Assembly: GCA_903845365.1 (NCBI GenBank)
Contig: CAIMXI010000097.1
Span: 1-36,718, forward strand
Origin: an uncultured Geobacteraceae bacterium
GTDB lineage: Bacteria; Desulfobacterota; Desulfuromonadia; Geobacterales; Pseudopelobacteraceae
DNA length: 36,718 nucleotides
Reading direction: 5' to 3'
Shown: positions 7,147 through 15,551 of the stretch, piece by piece
How positions within the stretch are numbered: position 1 is the stretch's first letter
Layout of the letters: every line of letters starts with the position of its first letter
Program-made: the position numbers and the translations under genes
The notes under the pieces: model-generated
Database searches by the model: none
The model's input: the letters and a program-made list of their open reading frames with translations, nothing else
What the model was told of the DNA's origin: nothing

Positions 7147-7199
7147 ACAGGGATTAAGAAAGATAAGGGCGGATAAAACCTTTTGAGATCAAAGACAAT
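7147..7199. repeat. Dispersed repeat, half-unit copy B
   Basis: ACAGGGATTAAGAAAGATAA and the following GGGCGGATAAAACCTTTT match the reverse complement of 1262-1317, at about 85 % over 50 nt by eye. They also match the right arm of copy A in direct orientation. The copy ends about 30 bp before hisF. Together with the weak ORF at 6781 it accounts for most of 6733-7229; I see nothing else there except a loose TTGACA at 7096 without a good -10. Confidence 0.65.
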
Positions 7200-7229
7200 C
7201 CGGAAGATAGCGAGTATGGGAAAATATAT

Positions 7230-7991
7230 ATGCTGACCAAACGAATTATTCCCTGTCTGGATGTAAAAGGGGGGCGCGTTGTAAAGGGCGTGCAGTTTGT
7301 TGAGCTGCGTGATGCCGGTGACCCTGTTGAAATTGCCGAGATGTACGACAGACAGGGTGCAGACGAACTTACCTTTTTGGATATTACCGCATCGAGTGAT
7401 GACAGAGATATCATCATTGACATAGTGCAGCGGACTGCCGACCGCGTATTTATGCCGCTGACCGTTGGTGGGGGAATACGCACTGTTGGGGATATCCGTC
7501 GTCTGCTCAACGCTGGTGCAGATAAGACTTCCATCAACACTGCTGCCGTTGATCGGCCGGATTTTGTGCGAGAGGCGGCAGAACGATTCGGTTCTCAGTG
7601 TACGGTGGTTGCAATAGACGCACGCCGAATGCCAGGCGAGAAGAGATGGGAAGTGTTTACGCACGGAGGCCGCAAACCGACAGGACTTGATGTTGTTGAG
7701 TGGGCAGTTTTGATGGAATCATATGGCTCCGGAGAGATTCTTCTGACCAGCATGGATTGTGACGGCACAAAGGACGGGTATGATCTTGAGTTGACACGGG
7801 CAGTAGTTGACGCTGTATCAATTCCGGTGATAGCCTCTGGTGGCGTTGGCAATCTGGAGCACCTTTACGCCGGCTTTACCACGGCTGGCGCCGCTGCCTG
7901 TCTGGCCGCCTCAATCTTCCATTATCGCGAATACAGTATCGGTGAGGCGAAAGAATATCTCCGTGACAAAGGGGTAGAGGTACGGTTATGA
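7230..7991 (+). CDS. hisF: Imidazole glycerol phosphate synthase, cyclase subunit HisF
   Basis: With HisH, this 253-residue (beta-alpha)8-barrel enzyme converts PRFAR and glutamine-derived ammonia into imidazole glycerol phosphate and AICAR in histidine synthesis. The N-terminal [16 protein letters not shown] carries catalytic Asp11. VVAIDARR carries the second catalytic Asp at about 130. The phosphate-binding glycines are in VGGGIRT and IASGGVGN. The length is normal. Its stop overlaps the hisE start by 4 nt (ATGA), so the two are translationally coupled. The other his genes are not upstream in this window, so the histidine operon is split or ends here. The ribosome binding site before the ATG is weak. 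Confidence 0.96.
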   Translation: MLTKRIIPCLDVKGGRVVKGVQFVELRDAGDPVEIAEMYDRQGADELTFLDITASSDDRDIIIDIVQRTADRVFMPLTVGGGIRTVGDIRRLLNAGADKTSINTAAVDRPDFVREAAERFGSQCTVVAIDARRMPGEKRWEVFTHGGRKPTGLDVVEWAVLMESYGSGEILLTSMDCDGTKDGYDLELTRAVVDAVSIPVIASGGVGNLEHLYAGFTTAGAAACLAASIFHYREYSIGEAKEYLRDKGVEVRL

Positions 7992-8326
7992 CGAACAGTA
8001 ATGATATCATCGGAGCCGTCTATCAGATCATCCTCGATCGTAAAATCAATCCGACAGACAACTCCTATACCGCTTCTCTGATGCGTGGCGGGATCGACAA
8101 AATTCTGAAGAAAATCGGCGAAGAGGCGACCGAGGTTGTCATTGCCGGCAAAGGGGGTGTGCGCGACGAAATTGTCTACGAAGCTGCCGACCTTGTCTTT
8201 CATCTGCTTGTTCTGCTCGGCCACCAGAATATCCCTCCCACCGCTGTCTACGATGAACTCCGCCGACGACTCGGAATCTCAGGCCTGGAAGAAAAAGCAT
8301 CACGCCATGAACCGGTTCAGCCTTAA
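7988..8326 (+). CDS. hisE: Phosphoribosyl-ATP pyrophosphatase HisE
   Basis: This 112-residue MazG-like enzyme removes pyrophosphate from phosphoribosyl-ATP, the second step of histidine synthesis. The family signature is clear: [20 protein letters not shown], then [11 protein letters not shown] and [18 protein letters not shown], with the metal-binding E..E and E..D helices. It is a stand-alone HisE, not fused to HisI. It overlaps hisF by 4 nt. A membrane HD-GYP gene follows 15 nt downstream, so histidine and signalling genes may share a transcript. Confidence 0.95.
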   Translation: MTNSNDIIGAVYQIILDRKINPTDNSYTASLMRGGIDKILKKIGEEATEVVIAGKGGVRDEIVYEAADLVFHLLVLLGHQNIPPTAVYDELRRRLGISGLEEKASRHEPVQP

Positions 8327-8341
8327 AGAGGGGGGTAAATA

Positions 8342-9601
8342 ATGATAGACAATATCCATAAATGGCTACTTCTCAGACTCGCACTGCTCTGGCTCGTTCT
8401 CTCAATTGTAATTGGTGGGATGGTTAATTATCTGGGCCACCTCCGTATGGATAATCATATTGTGGAGATGGCTAAAACCGAGACCGCAAGCTATATAACT
8501 GCCATTGACTCATATCTTAAATCTCCCTCAGAACAGGCACTTTCAGAGCTTAACAGCAAGATTGGTGATCAGATAATCCGGGACAACCTTATTGCCGTAG
8601 AATTCTACGATGCCGACTCTAATATGATCACTGATGCGGTAAAGCTGCATGCAAAGGAGATAGAAGCAAAACTCCCCGAGCATGGCAGCGAGTTTGTAGA
8701 TAAAGACGGCATAGTCTGCAATAAACTGATGATCGAGAACGACACATACATGAGGGTGTTTGTGCCGCTGCTTAATAGTGCCGGAACCAAGATAGGCTAT
8801 CTGGAGGGGATCTATCATGCGCCGGGTGATATCGTCAAAGAGATCAAGCGCCAGACTCTCTGGGCGCTTATCCTTGTTGTGCTGTTGATTTTAGCCACAA
8901 GTATGGCGCTCTACCCGCTTATCATCCGACTTAACCGGAAGCTCGTCAATTACACGAAAAGTCTTGCGCTTACCAACATCGGCATGCTGAAGGTACTGGG
9001 AAGCGCCATCTCCAAACGTGACAGTGATACCAATATCCATAACTATCGGGTTACGCTCTATTCGGTTAATATCGGCGAAAGCCTGGGACTCTCACAGAGT
9101 GCGATGCAGGGGCTGATCAAAGGAGCTTTTCTGCATGATCTGGGGAAGATTGCTACCCCCGATGCTATTTTGCACAAACGGGGAAAACTGTCTGAGGAAG
9201 AGTTCAAGATTATGAAAACCCATGTCCAGCATGGCGTGGACATCGTCAGTGGCTATGACTGGCTTAAAGATGCGCAGGTCGTGGTTGCCTGCCACCATGA
9301 AAAGTTCGACGGCAGCGGCTATCCTCTTGGCCTGCGTGGGGAAGGTATTCCGATCAACGCCCGCATATTCGCGGTAGCAGACGTGTTTGACGCACTGACC
9401 TCTAAACGTCCATACAAGGAACCGTTCAGTTTTGAGGTTTCGGTGGGGATTCTGCGTGAATCGATAGGTAGCCACTTTGATCCGGATATCACACGACTTT
9501 TTCTGGAACACGCTGTCGCCCTGCATGCGGAGATATGCAACGATGACGAGCCGCTGCTTCACGTAAAACTGGAAATGAGTATCGGGAAGTATTTTCAATA
9601 G
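8342..9601 (+). CDS. Membrane-anchored HD-GYP cyclic-di-GMP phosphodiesterase
   Basis: This 419-residue protein has a first membrane segment (about residues 8-30), an extracytoplasmic sensor region of roughly 140 residues and a second membrane segment (about 178-198). A cytoplasmic HD-GYP domain follows: H265-D266 in AFLHDLGKIA, the paired histidines of HHEKFDGSGYP, GYP at 326-328 and LRGEGIP. The metal ligands look intact, so c-di-GMP hydrolysis is likely. The sensed signal is unknown. AGAGGGGGG precedes the ATG. The hybrid kinase gene starts 16 nt downstream, which suggests the three signalling genes work as a unit. Confidence 0.9.
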   Translation: MIDNIHKWLLLRLALLWLVLSIVIGGMVNYLGHLRMDNHIVEMAKTETASYITAIDSYLKSPSEQALSELNSKIGDQIIRDNLIAVEFYDADSNMITDAVKLHAKEIEAKLPEHGSEFVDKDGIVCNKLMIENDTYMRVFVPLLNSAGTKIGYLEGIYHAPGDIVKEIKRQTLWALILVVLLILATSMALYPLIIRLNRKLVNYTKSLALTNIGMLKVLGSAISKRDSDTNIHNYRVTLYSVNIGESLGLSQSAMQGLIKGAFLHDLGKIATPDAILHKRGKLSEEEFKIMKTHVQHGVDIVSGYDWLKDAQVVVACHHEKFDGSGYPLGLRGEGIPINARIFAVADVFDALTSKRPYKEPFSFEVSVGILRESIGSHFDPDITRLFLEHAVALHAEICNDDEPLLHVKLEMSIGKYFQ

Positions 9602-9617
9602 AAATAACAGGAAGTTC

Positions 9618-12600
9618 ATGATGTTAGCAGACATGAAAACCAACGCCCGCATTATTACGATCTACGCAATTATGGCGTTCTCAATACCCATCGTATGCGG
9701 CGCTGGCTATATCGGTATGATAACGTTGGATTCGTACATCACTTCTTCACTTGAGGAATCAAAGCAGCTTGAATATGCTCAGTATGTGCGAGCCGACATC
9801 AATACCATCTGTCGCTATGAAAAGGACCTTTTTATTAACATCGGTGATGCAGTCAAAGTTGAAGAGTACAAAAAAAAGTGGGATGGTGCGCTGGTCAATT
9901 TTCGGTCAGGGATAACGTCCATTCTGAAGTTGGAAAAGCATGCAAAGCATAAGGAAGTGGTTCAAGAGATCAACAGACTCGCTGATGATTATATGTTCGG
10001 GTTCTACAAAGTTTATGAACAGATACAAACCGGAAAAATCACTACGACACAGGATGCCGACAGGGCAATAAAACAGTACAAGGAAGCAATCCGTCAGTCG
10101 GAATCTCTGGCGAACGAGTACGCCAGGGAAAGCGACAGCCAGATGGAGGCTGAAGTAAGAGCTACTGCAGGAGCCAGCGCCAAAATCAGGACAGCGTTTA
10201 TTGCTCTGGGAGGATTTACCTTCGTAGGTGGCAGTATCATCTCGTTTATATACTGGCGCCGTGAAAAAAATGACCTGTCCAAGATAGACCAACTCTACAA
10301 AGAAAATCTGGCGTATCAGGAGTCATTGGAAAAACAGGTAAATGCCAGAACAGCGGAACTGAGGGAGAGTGAAAAAAAATACCGCATACTGTTTATGGAT
10401 TCACCGGATGCATATCTGATTATTGTCGATGGTGTCTTTGTCGATTGTAATCGGGCAGCCGAGGTCATGTTGCGCGGTGAACGGAGTCAAATTGTTGGAC
10501 GGCCTCCGGACATAGTATCATCCGAATTTCAGTCTGATGGGAGAAAATCATCTGAATCGGCCAGGGAAAAAATAAGGGTGGCTCTGCGCAAAGGCAGTAA
10601 CAGATTTGAGTGGAGACATCGCCGCTTTGACGGGTCAGAGTTTTTTGTAGAGGTATCCATAGTGGTTATCCCGATGGGGGGTGAATCGGCTTTGCTTGTC
10701 ACATGGCGCGATATCACTCTACGTAAAGAGGCAGAAGAGATCATAAAAAATCATAATCAGGAGCTTGAGCAACTGGTAATACAAAGAACCATGCACTTGG
10801 AAGAGGCAAACAAAGGGCTTATTGAAGTAAACAATGAGCTTGAACGAAGACGCCTCGAAGCTGAGATAATCAATGGGAAACTGCAACAACTCTCAAGTGC
10901 TGTTGTGAACAGCCCTACAAGCATTGTTATCACCGATCAGAGTGGAATAATCGAATATGTCAATCCGAAGTTCACCGAGATGACCGGTTATCTGCCGGAA
11001 GAGGCGATTGGCCGGAACCCAAGGATCGTTAAAGCTGATGGATTGCCCAAAGAAGTGTACGAAAAGCTATGGGGTACCATCCTGGCCGGTCAGGAATGGC
11101 GCGGCGATCTCTGTAATAAGAGAAAAAATGGTGAGATATTCTGGGAACATGCCTCTATTTCTCCGATCAAGGATGAACAGGGGGTGATCACCCATTTTGT
11201 CTCCATTCAGGAAGATGTTACCGAGGAGCGACGGATTGCAGAGGAGCTTCTGACTGCACAGCAGGCAGCTCAGGCAAGTAGCATTGCCAAATCTGAGTTT
11301 CTGGCCAACATGAGTCATGAAATAAGAACCCCGCTTAATGCCATCATCGGGTTTTCCGAGCTGGCACTGAAGAGCAGTCTGCCCCCCCGTCAACATGATT
11401 ATATCCATAAAATCCATAAGGCCGGAGAGTTGCTGCTTAACATTATCAACGATATCCTCGATTTTTCAAAGATTGAAGCCAGGCAACTCAAAATGGAATC
11501 GATCAAATTCAGGCTGAACGAAACTTTTGCCAACGTGTGCAGCATTCTGCAGCAAAAGGCACTGGACAAGGGGTTGCGTCTGCTGGTAAATACTGCACCG
11601 GAGATTACTCCCTGTCTGGTCGGAGACCCGCACCGGCTTAGTCAGGTAATTACCAACCTGTTGAGTAATGCCGTCAAATTCACCGAACAGGGTGAGGTGG
11701 TGCTTGAAGCCACGCTGCTGACACAGGAAAGTGACCGGCTGCAGCTCAAATTTACCGTGCGCGACACCGGCATAGGCATCTCGTCAGAACAGATCGATAA
11801 ACTCTTTCATGCATTTTCCCAGGCTGACGGCTCTACTACCCGCAAATTTGGTGGTACCGGCTTGGGGTTGTCTATCTCAAAGCAGTTGGTAGAGCTGATG
11901 GGGGGTGAAATGTGGTGCGAGAGCAGTCCGGGAGAGGGGAGCAGTTTTTACTTCACTGCCTGGTTCGGCCTCTGTCGGGAAAATGCCTCAGAACACTGCA
12001 AGCATGTCTGTGAAAGAAACAGGGAATATAATAAAGATACCCCCTTCAATTTTTTGGGTTCCATCGTTCTTCTTGTAGATGATAACGAAATCAACCGGCA
12101 TCTTGTGATGGAAATTCTCAAGGATACCGGTGCCGAAGTGCATTCGGCTGTAAATGGCAAGGAAGCCGTGGCGATGATTACCGTTGCCGATAAGCCGTAC
12201 GATATGGTGCTGATGGATATTGAAATGCCTGTCATGGGAGGCTATGAGGCCACCAGGCTTATCAGGTCGGACAGCCGTGTTGCCACTCTTCCGATCATCG
12301 CCATGACGGCTCATGCCATGGATGAGGAGCGGCAGAAGATCCTGGATGCCGGCATGGACGCCCACATCACCAAGCCGATAAACGCTCAAGCCATGCTGCA
12401 GGTTATGAAATTATTCCTTAAAGAGCAGGAATCAACTGTTCAACTTCGGGAAAAATTTGAGAAGTCGGGAACTAACACAGTTGTCATCCCTGAAATCTTC
12501 GGGATTGATACAGTCGCCGCCTTGAGTCGTCTTGACGGCGACCGGAATCTGTATCTCTGGCTGCTTCGGCAATTTATCGAGAATCATGCGAATGCAGCTC

Positions 12601-13109
12601 AGCTTATTGAAGTGAATCTGGATGCTGGAGATATTAAGCTGGCGGCTCGCCACGCCCATACCACCAAAGGTATTGCCGGCAGCATAGGAGCTCTGCAACT
12701 GGAAGAGTTGGCTAGTGTGCTTGAAGAAGCAATTGGTGGAGAGTCAGCCGCTGATACCAATGCAGCTCTTGCGCATTTTGCCACCGAACTGGGGCGCTTG
12801 ATGGTGGAGCTGAAAATCGAGTTGCCCTCTGCTTCATCCGGCGAAGAATCCCAGTCGGGTACACTTGATGCTCCACTGGTCACGCCGATCCTGGATACTC
12901 TGCTGGATTATATCAAAAGCAGGGATGGCAGGGCGGAACGGTATCTGGACGATTATCAGAGAGAACTGTCAGGATTACCGTACGTGGATGTTATCCAGAT
13001 TAAAAAACTTCTACAGAATTTTAATTACCAGGACGCCGGGGAAGCAGTTCTGGCACTTGCGGCGAAGAGCGGGATTCAAATTTCTCATAAGGGGGGTCAG
13101 AAGCCATGA
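9618..13109 (+). CDS. Hybrid histidine kinase: sensor-PAS-PAS-HisKA-HATPase-REC-HPt
   Basis: This is a 1163-residue membrane sensor kinase. Two membrane segments (about 12-34 and 193-212) flank a helical extracytoplasmic sensor. Two PAS domains follow (about 255-370 and 430-545), with coiled coil between them. HisKA carries H567 in ANMSHEIRTPLNAI. The ATPase domain has the N-box ITNLLSNAVKF, DTGIGIS and GGTGLGLSI. A receiver domain has D867 in VLMDIEMPVMGG, and an HPt domain has H1014 in HAHTTKGIAGS. It thus holds a complete internal phosphorelay (His-Asp-His) whose last histidine can phosphorylate a separate receiver. The next gene, overlapping by 4 nt, encodes just such a receiver fused to HD-GYP. 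The last 90 residues match nothing I know. Confidence 0.93.
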   Translation: MMLADMKTNARIITIYAIMAFSIPIVCGAGYIGMITLDSYITSSLEESKQLEYAQYVRADINTICRYEKDLFINIGDAVKVEEYKKKWDGALVNFRSGITSILKLEKHAKHKEVVQEINRLADDYMFGFYKVYEQIQTGKITTTQDADRAIKQYKEAIRQSESLANEYARESDSQMEAEVRATAGASAKIRTAFIALGGFTFVGGSIISFIYWRREKNDLSKIDQLYKENLAYQESLEKQVNARTAELRESEKKYRILFMDSPDAYLIIVDGVFVDCNRAAEVMLRGERSQIVGRPPDIVSSEFQSDGRKSSESAREKIRVALRKGSNRFEWRHRRFDGSEFFVEVSIVVIPMGGESALLVTWRDITLRKEAEEIIKNHNQELEQLVIQRTMHLEEANKGLIEVNNELERRRLEAEIINGKLQQLSSAVVNSPTSIVITDQSGIIEYVNPKFTEMTGYLPEEAIGRNPRIVKADGLPKEVYEKLWGTILAGQEWRGDLCNKRKNGEIFWEHASISPIKDEQGVITHFVSIQEDVTEERRIAEELLTAQQAAQASSIAKSEFLANMSHEIRTPLNAIIGFSELALKSSLPPRQHDYIHKIHKAGELLLNIINDILDFSKIEARQLKMESIKFRLNETFANVCSILQQKALDKGLRLLVNTAPEITPCLVGDPHRLSQVITNLLSNAVKFTEQGEVVLEATLLTQESDRLQLKFTVRDTGIGISSEQIDKLFHAFSQADGSTTRKFGGTGLGLSISKQLVELMGGEMWCESSPGEGSSFYFTAWFGLCRENASEHCKHVCERNREYNKDTPFNFLGSIVLLVDDNEINRHLVMEILKDTGAEVHSAVNGKEAVAMITVADKPYDMVLMDIEMPVMGGYEATRLIRSDSRVATLPIIAMTAHAMDEERQKILDAGMDAHITKPINAQAMLQVMKLFLKEQESTVQLREKFEKSGTNTVVIPEIFGIDTVAALSRLDGDRNLYLWLLRQFIENHANAAQLIEVNLDAGDIKLAARHAHTTKGIAGSIGALQLEELASVLEEAIGGESAADTNAALAHFATELGRLMVELKIELPSASSGEESQSGTLDAPLVTPILDTLLDYIKSRDGRAERYLDDYQRELSGLPYVDVIQIKKLLQNFNYQDAGEAVLALAAKSGIQISHKGGQKP

Positions 13110-14140
13110 AGACAACTATTTCACCGGCAACGGTACTGATTGTGGACGATACGCCGCACAACATCAGCCTGCTCAGTGCGGCATTAATTGACGAATACAC
13201 CATCAAGGTTGCTACCAGCGGAGCAGAAGCCATTGATATCTGCCGTTCCATGGCTATCGACATAATACTGCTTGATGTCATGATGCCGCTTATGGATGGT
13301 TTTGAAACCTGCAGACGGCTCAAGGAATACCCCTTGACCCGGAGTATTCCGGTAATTTTCGTTACTGCCAGAGGAGAAGTCGAAGACGAATCCACCGGTT
13401 TTGACTGCGGAGCAGTAGATTATATCACCAAGCCGATTAGTGCTGCCATAGTCAGGGCCAGGGTCAGAACCCACCTTGCAGTATACAATCAGAACCGCGC
13501 TCTGGAGAGCCTGGTTAGGGAGCGCACCGCCGAGCTTGAAGAGAGCCGGCTCGAAGTTCTGCACCTGCTTGGCAGTGCCGGTGAATACCGTGATAACGAG
13601 ACCGGTCTGCATGTCGTCAGGGTATCCAGCTATGCCCGAATAATCGGCCAGGCCCTTGACATCACGGAGCGTGAAGCGGAATTGCTTTACAGCGCTACTG
13701 CCCTGCATGACATCGGAAAGATCGGCATACCCGACGGCATCCTCTTCAAGCCTGGAAAGCTTGATAATGATGAGTGGAAGACCATGCGTACACACAGTGA
13801 AATCGGCTGCAACATAATTGGGAAGAATCATAAGAATAGTTTTCTGAAAGCAGCGGCATCAATCGCATTGTCACACCACGAAAGATGGGACGGACATGGC
13901 TATCCAAATAGACTTGCGGGGGAAGATATCCCATTATTTGGGAGAATTGCAGCAATTGCGGATGTTTTTGACGCTCTTACCACTGAACGGCCATACAAAA
14001 AAGCCTGGCCGCTGCCAGATGTGGTCAAGGAGATAGAGTCCAGCAGCGGGGGGCACTTTGATCCGAAAATAGTCGAAGTTTTTTTGCATAAACTCCCCGA
14101 GATGACGGTTGTGATGCAGGAATGTGCCGATAAGGATTGA
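13106..14140 (+). CDS. Response regulator: REC domain fused to HD-GYP phosphodiesterase
   Basis: This 344-residue cytoplasmic protein has an N-terminal receiver with phospho-acceptor D57 in IILLDVMMPLMDG and lysine in YITKPI. A short helical linker (RERTAELEESRLEV) leads to an HD-GYP domain with H201-D202 in ALHDIGKIG, HHERWDGHGYP and AGEDIP. It is an RpfG-type c-di-GMP phosphodiesterase switched by phosphorylation. Its ATG overlaps the kinase stop, so it is very probably the kinase's direct output. Two HD-GYP enzymes therefore flank one kinase. No obvious terminator follows before the rpsU promoter. Confidence 0.93.
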   Translation: MKTTISPATVLIVDDTPHNISLLSAALIDEYTIKVATSGAEAIDICRSMAIDIILLDVMMPLMDGFETCRRLKEYPLTRSIPVIFVTARGEVEDESTGFDCGAVDYITKPISAAIVRARVRTHLAVYNQNRALESLVRERTAELEESRLEVLHLLGSAGEYRDNETGLHVVRVSSYARIIGQALDITEREAELLYSATALHDIGKIGIPDGILFKPGKLDNDEWKTMRTHSEIGCNIIGKNHKNSFLKAAASIALSHHERWDGHGYPNRLAGEDIPLFGRIAAIADVFDALTTERPYKKAWPLPDVVKEIESSSGGHFDPKIVEVFLHKLPEMTVVMQECADKD

Positions 14141-14197
14141 AAAAAGACGTTCTCGTAACGGAGTTTGTAAAATGTCAAGTTTTTGGTCATTTGCTTG

Positions 14198-14225
14198 TTG
14201 ACAAAGGTGCATGGTGTGCTATCTT
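14198..14225 (+). promoter_or_regulatory. Predicted sigma-70 promoter for rpsU
   Basis: A perfect TTGACA (14198-14203), a 16-bp spacer and TATCTT (14220-14225) lie about 70 bp upstream of rpsU, leaving a leader of about 65 nt. It would drive the rpsU-yqeY part of the macromolecular-synthesis run. Nothing else is seen in 14141-14296. Confidence 0.55.
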
Positions 14226-14296
14226 GTTCAACCAAATTTTTATGTAGCGTGCTGCATATATTTTATAATTCAGGAATGGACTGGGGGTGATTTTAC

Positions 14297-14494
14297 ATGC
14301 CGGGAGTAAAAATTAAAGACAGCGAACCGTTTGAAATGGCACTTAAAAAGTTTAAAAAACAGTGCGAAAAAGCGGGAATCCTCTCTGAAGTCCGTAAACG
14401 GGAACATTTTGAAAAACCAAGCATCAAGCGTAAGAAGAAGGCAATCGCCGCTCGTAAACGTGCCCTCAAAAAGCAGCGTAAAATGATCGACTAG
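14297..14494 (+). CDS. rpsU: 30S ribosomal protein S21
   Basis: This 65-residue very basic protein reads [20 protein letters not shown] at the start, then [15 protein letters not shown] and a lysine/arginine-rich tail. That is the S21 family pattern at normal length. It binds the 30S platform near the anti-Shine-Dalgarno region and helps initiation. A GGGGGTG site lies upstream of the ATG. It heads the classical rpsU-dnaG-rpoD gene order, here with yqeY and cvpA inserted, an arrangement known from related bacteria. Confidence 0.96.
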   Translation: MPGVKIKDSEPFEMALKKFKKQCEKAGILSEVRKREHFEKPSIKRKKKAIAARKRALKKQRKMID

Positions 14495-14497
14495 TTT

Positions 14498-14510
14498 CCC
14501 GCCCTGCGGG
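14498..14510 (+). terminator. Short intercistronic hairpin after rpsU
   Basis: CCCGC-CCT-GCGGG forms a 5-bp GC stem 3 nt after the rpsU stop and ahead of yqeY. There is no T-tract, so it is at most an attenuator or mRNA-stabilising hairpin, as is common after rpsU. Evidence is by eye only. Confidence 0.3.
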
Positions 14511-14526
14511 TTCAGGAACAGACTGC

Positions 14527-14970
14527 ATGACTTTGAAAGAACAACTTGAAAATGCGATGAAAGCTGCCTTGAAGGCGCGGGATAACCTGCGCCTTTCGGC
14601 TGTACGCATGGTGCGTGCCGCAATTAAAAATCGTGAAATTGACTCACGGAGTGAACTTGATAACCAGGCGGTTATCGATGTCATATCCACGCTGGTTAAA
14701 CAGCGGCGCGACTCTATTAGGATGTATCGCGAAGGGAATCGTCCGGAGCTTGCTGAAAAGGAAGAGTTAGAGATGGCGGTTCTCCTTGAGTTTATGCCTG
14801 CACAGCTAAGCCAGGAAGAAATTGAATCGCTGGTCAGGGAGACAATTCTGGATTTGGAAGCAACTGGGCCGAAAGATATGGGGAGGGTAATGAAGGCTGT
14901 TTCCCTCATTACTGTCGGCAAAGCCGATGGTAAAACAGTAAGTGATGTCGTCCGAAGGCTGCTTGCTTGA
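14527..14970 (+). CDS. yqeY: GatB/YqeY domain protein
   Basis: This 147-residue helical protein has the YqeY pattern: LKEQLENAMKAALKARDNLR, then LSAVRMVRAAIKNREI, YREGNRPELAEKEELEMAVL, and EFMPAQLSQEEIE with a C-terminal GKADGKTVSDVVRRLL. The C-terminal helical domain resembles the tRNA-binding tail of GatB. The role of free-standing YqeY is not settled; a tRNA-related function is presumed. It sits 32 nt after rpsU, a conserved pairing in many bacteria, with AGGA upstream of its ATG. Confidence 0.93.
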   Translation: MTLKEQLENAMKAALKARDNLRLSAVRMVRAAIKNREIDSRSELDNQAVIDVISTLVKQRRDSIRMYREGNRPELAEKEELEMAVLLEFMPAQLSQEEIESLVRETILDLEATGPKDMGRVMKAVSLITVGKADGKTVSDVVRRLLA

Positions 14971-15059
14971 CGCATAGCCCTGGTCTGGAATCTGGATTAC
15001 ATCTGCAAGGGGCTTTCATTTAGATGGCCCTTTCTTTGTAAAAGGGTCAAATCGCCTCA

Positions 15060-15551
15060 ATGAATCTATTCGACATCATTATTTTTTCTATACTCTGCTT
15101 TTTTGCCGTCAAAGGGCTGGTGCGCGGACTTGTGAATGAGGCGTCTTCGCTGGCAGGTCTGCTTATAGGTGGGTGGTTGGCGTATCGCTTTTACCCACTA
15201 CTTGCGATACCGTTAAAAAACGCGCTCCAGCTGCCTGCGCATATATGTTCGTTTCTTGCTTTTATCATAATTCTTTTAATCATCGGAATATCTGCCCATA
15301 TTATTGGGAATGTAGTGACGGCTGCACTGAAACTCGTGATGCTAGGTACTCTTAACAGACTTGGCGGTCTGCTCATTGGAGTTGCCGAAGGCGCATTGTT
15401 GCTCTGCCTGCTTTTCAGCATTGCGACATCGGGATTCATGCCTGAACAGATCAGGAATAAAATCAGGGCGTCTGAATCAGCCAACCTGCTGGCGCAAACC
15501 GGTGATTATTTTCTTAAAGAGTTGCGTGATGCCAAAGGTCAGAAGAGATGA
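15060..15551 (+). CDS. CvpA-family membrane protein
   Basis: This 163-residue protein has four hydrophobic segments and the CvpA start (NLFDIIIFSILCFFAVKG, RGLVNEASSLAGLLIGGWLAY). CvpA family members are inner-membrane proteins linked to colicin V export and bile or envelope stress in enterics. Their molecular role is unclear. Its stop overlaps the dnaG start by 4 nt, so dnaG is translationally coupled to it. The 89-nt gap before it holds only two weak overlapping hairpins around AAGGGGC and CCCTTT/AAAGGG (about 15007-15047). Confidence 0.85.
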   Translation: MNLFDIIIFSILCFFAVKGLVRGLVNEASSLAGLLIGGWLAYRFYPLLAIPLKNALQLPAHICSFLAFIIILLIIGISAHIIGNVVTAALKLVMLGTLNRLGGLLIGVAEGALLLCLLFSIATSGFMPEQIRNKIRASESANLLAQTGDYFLKELRDAKGQKR

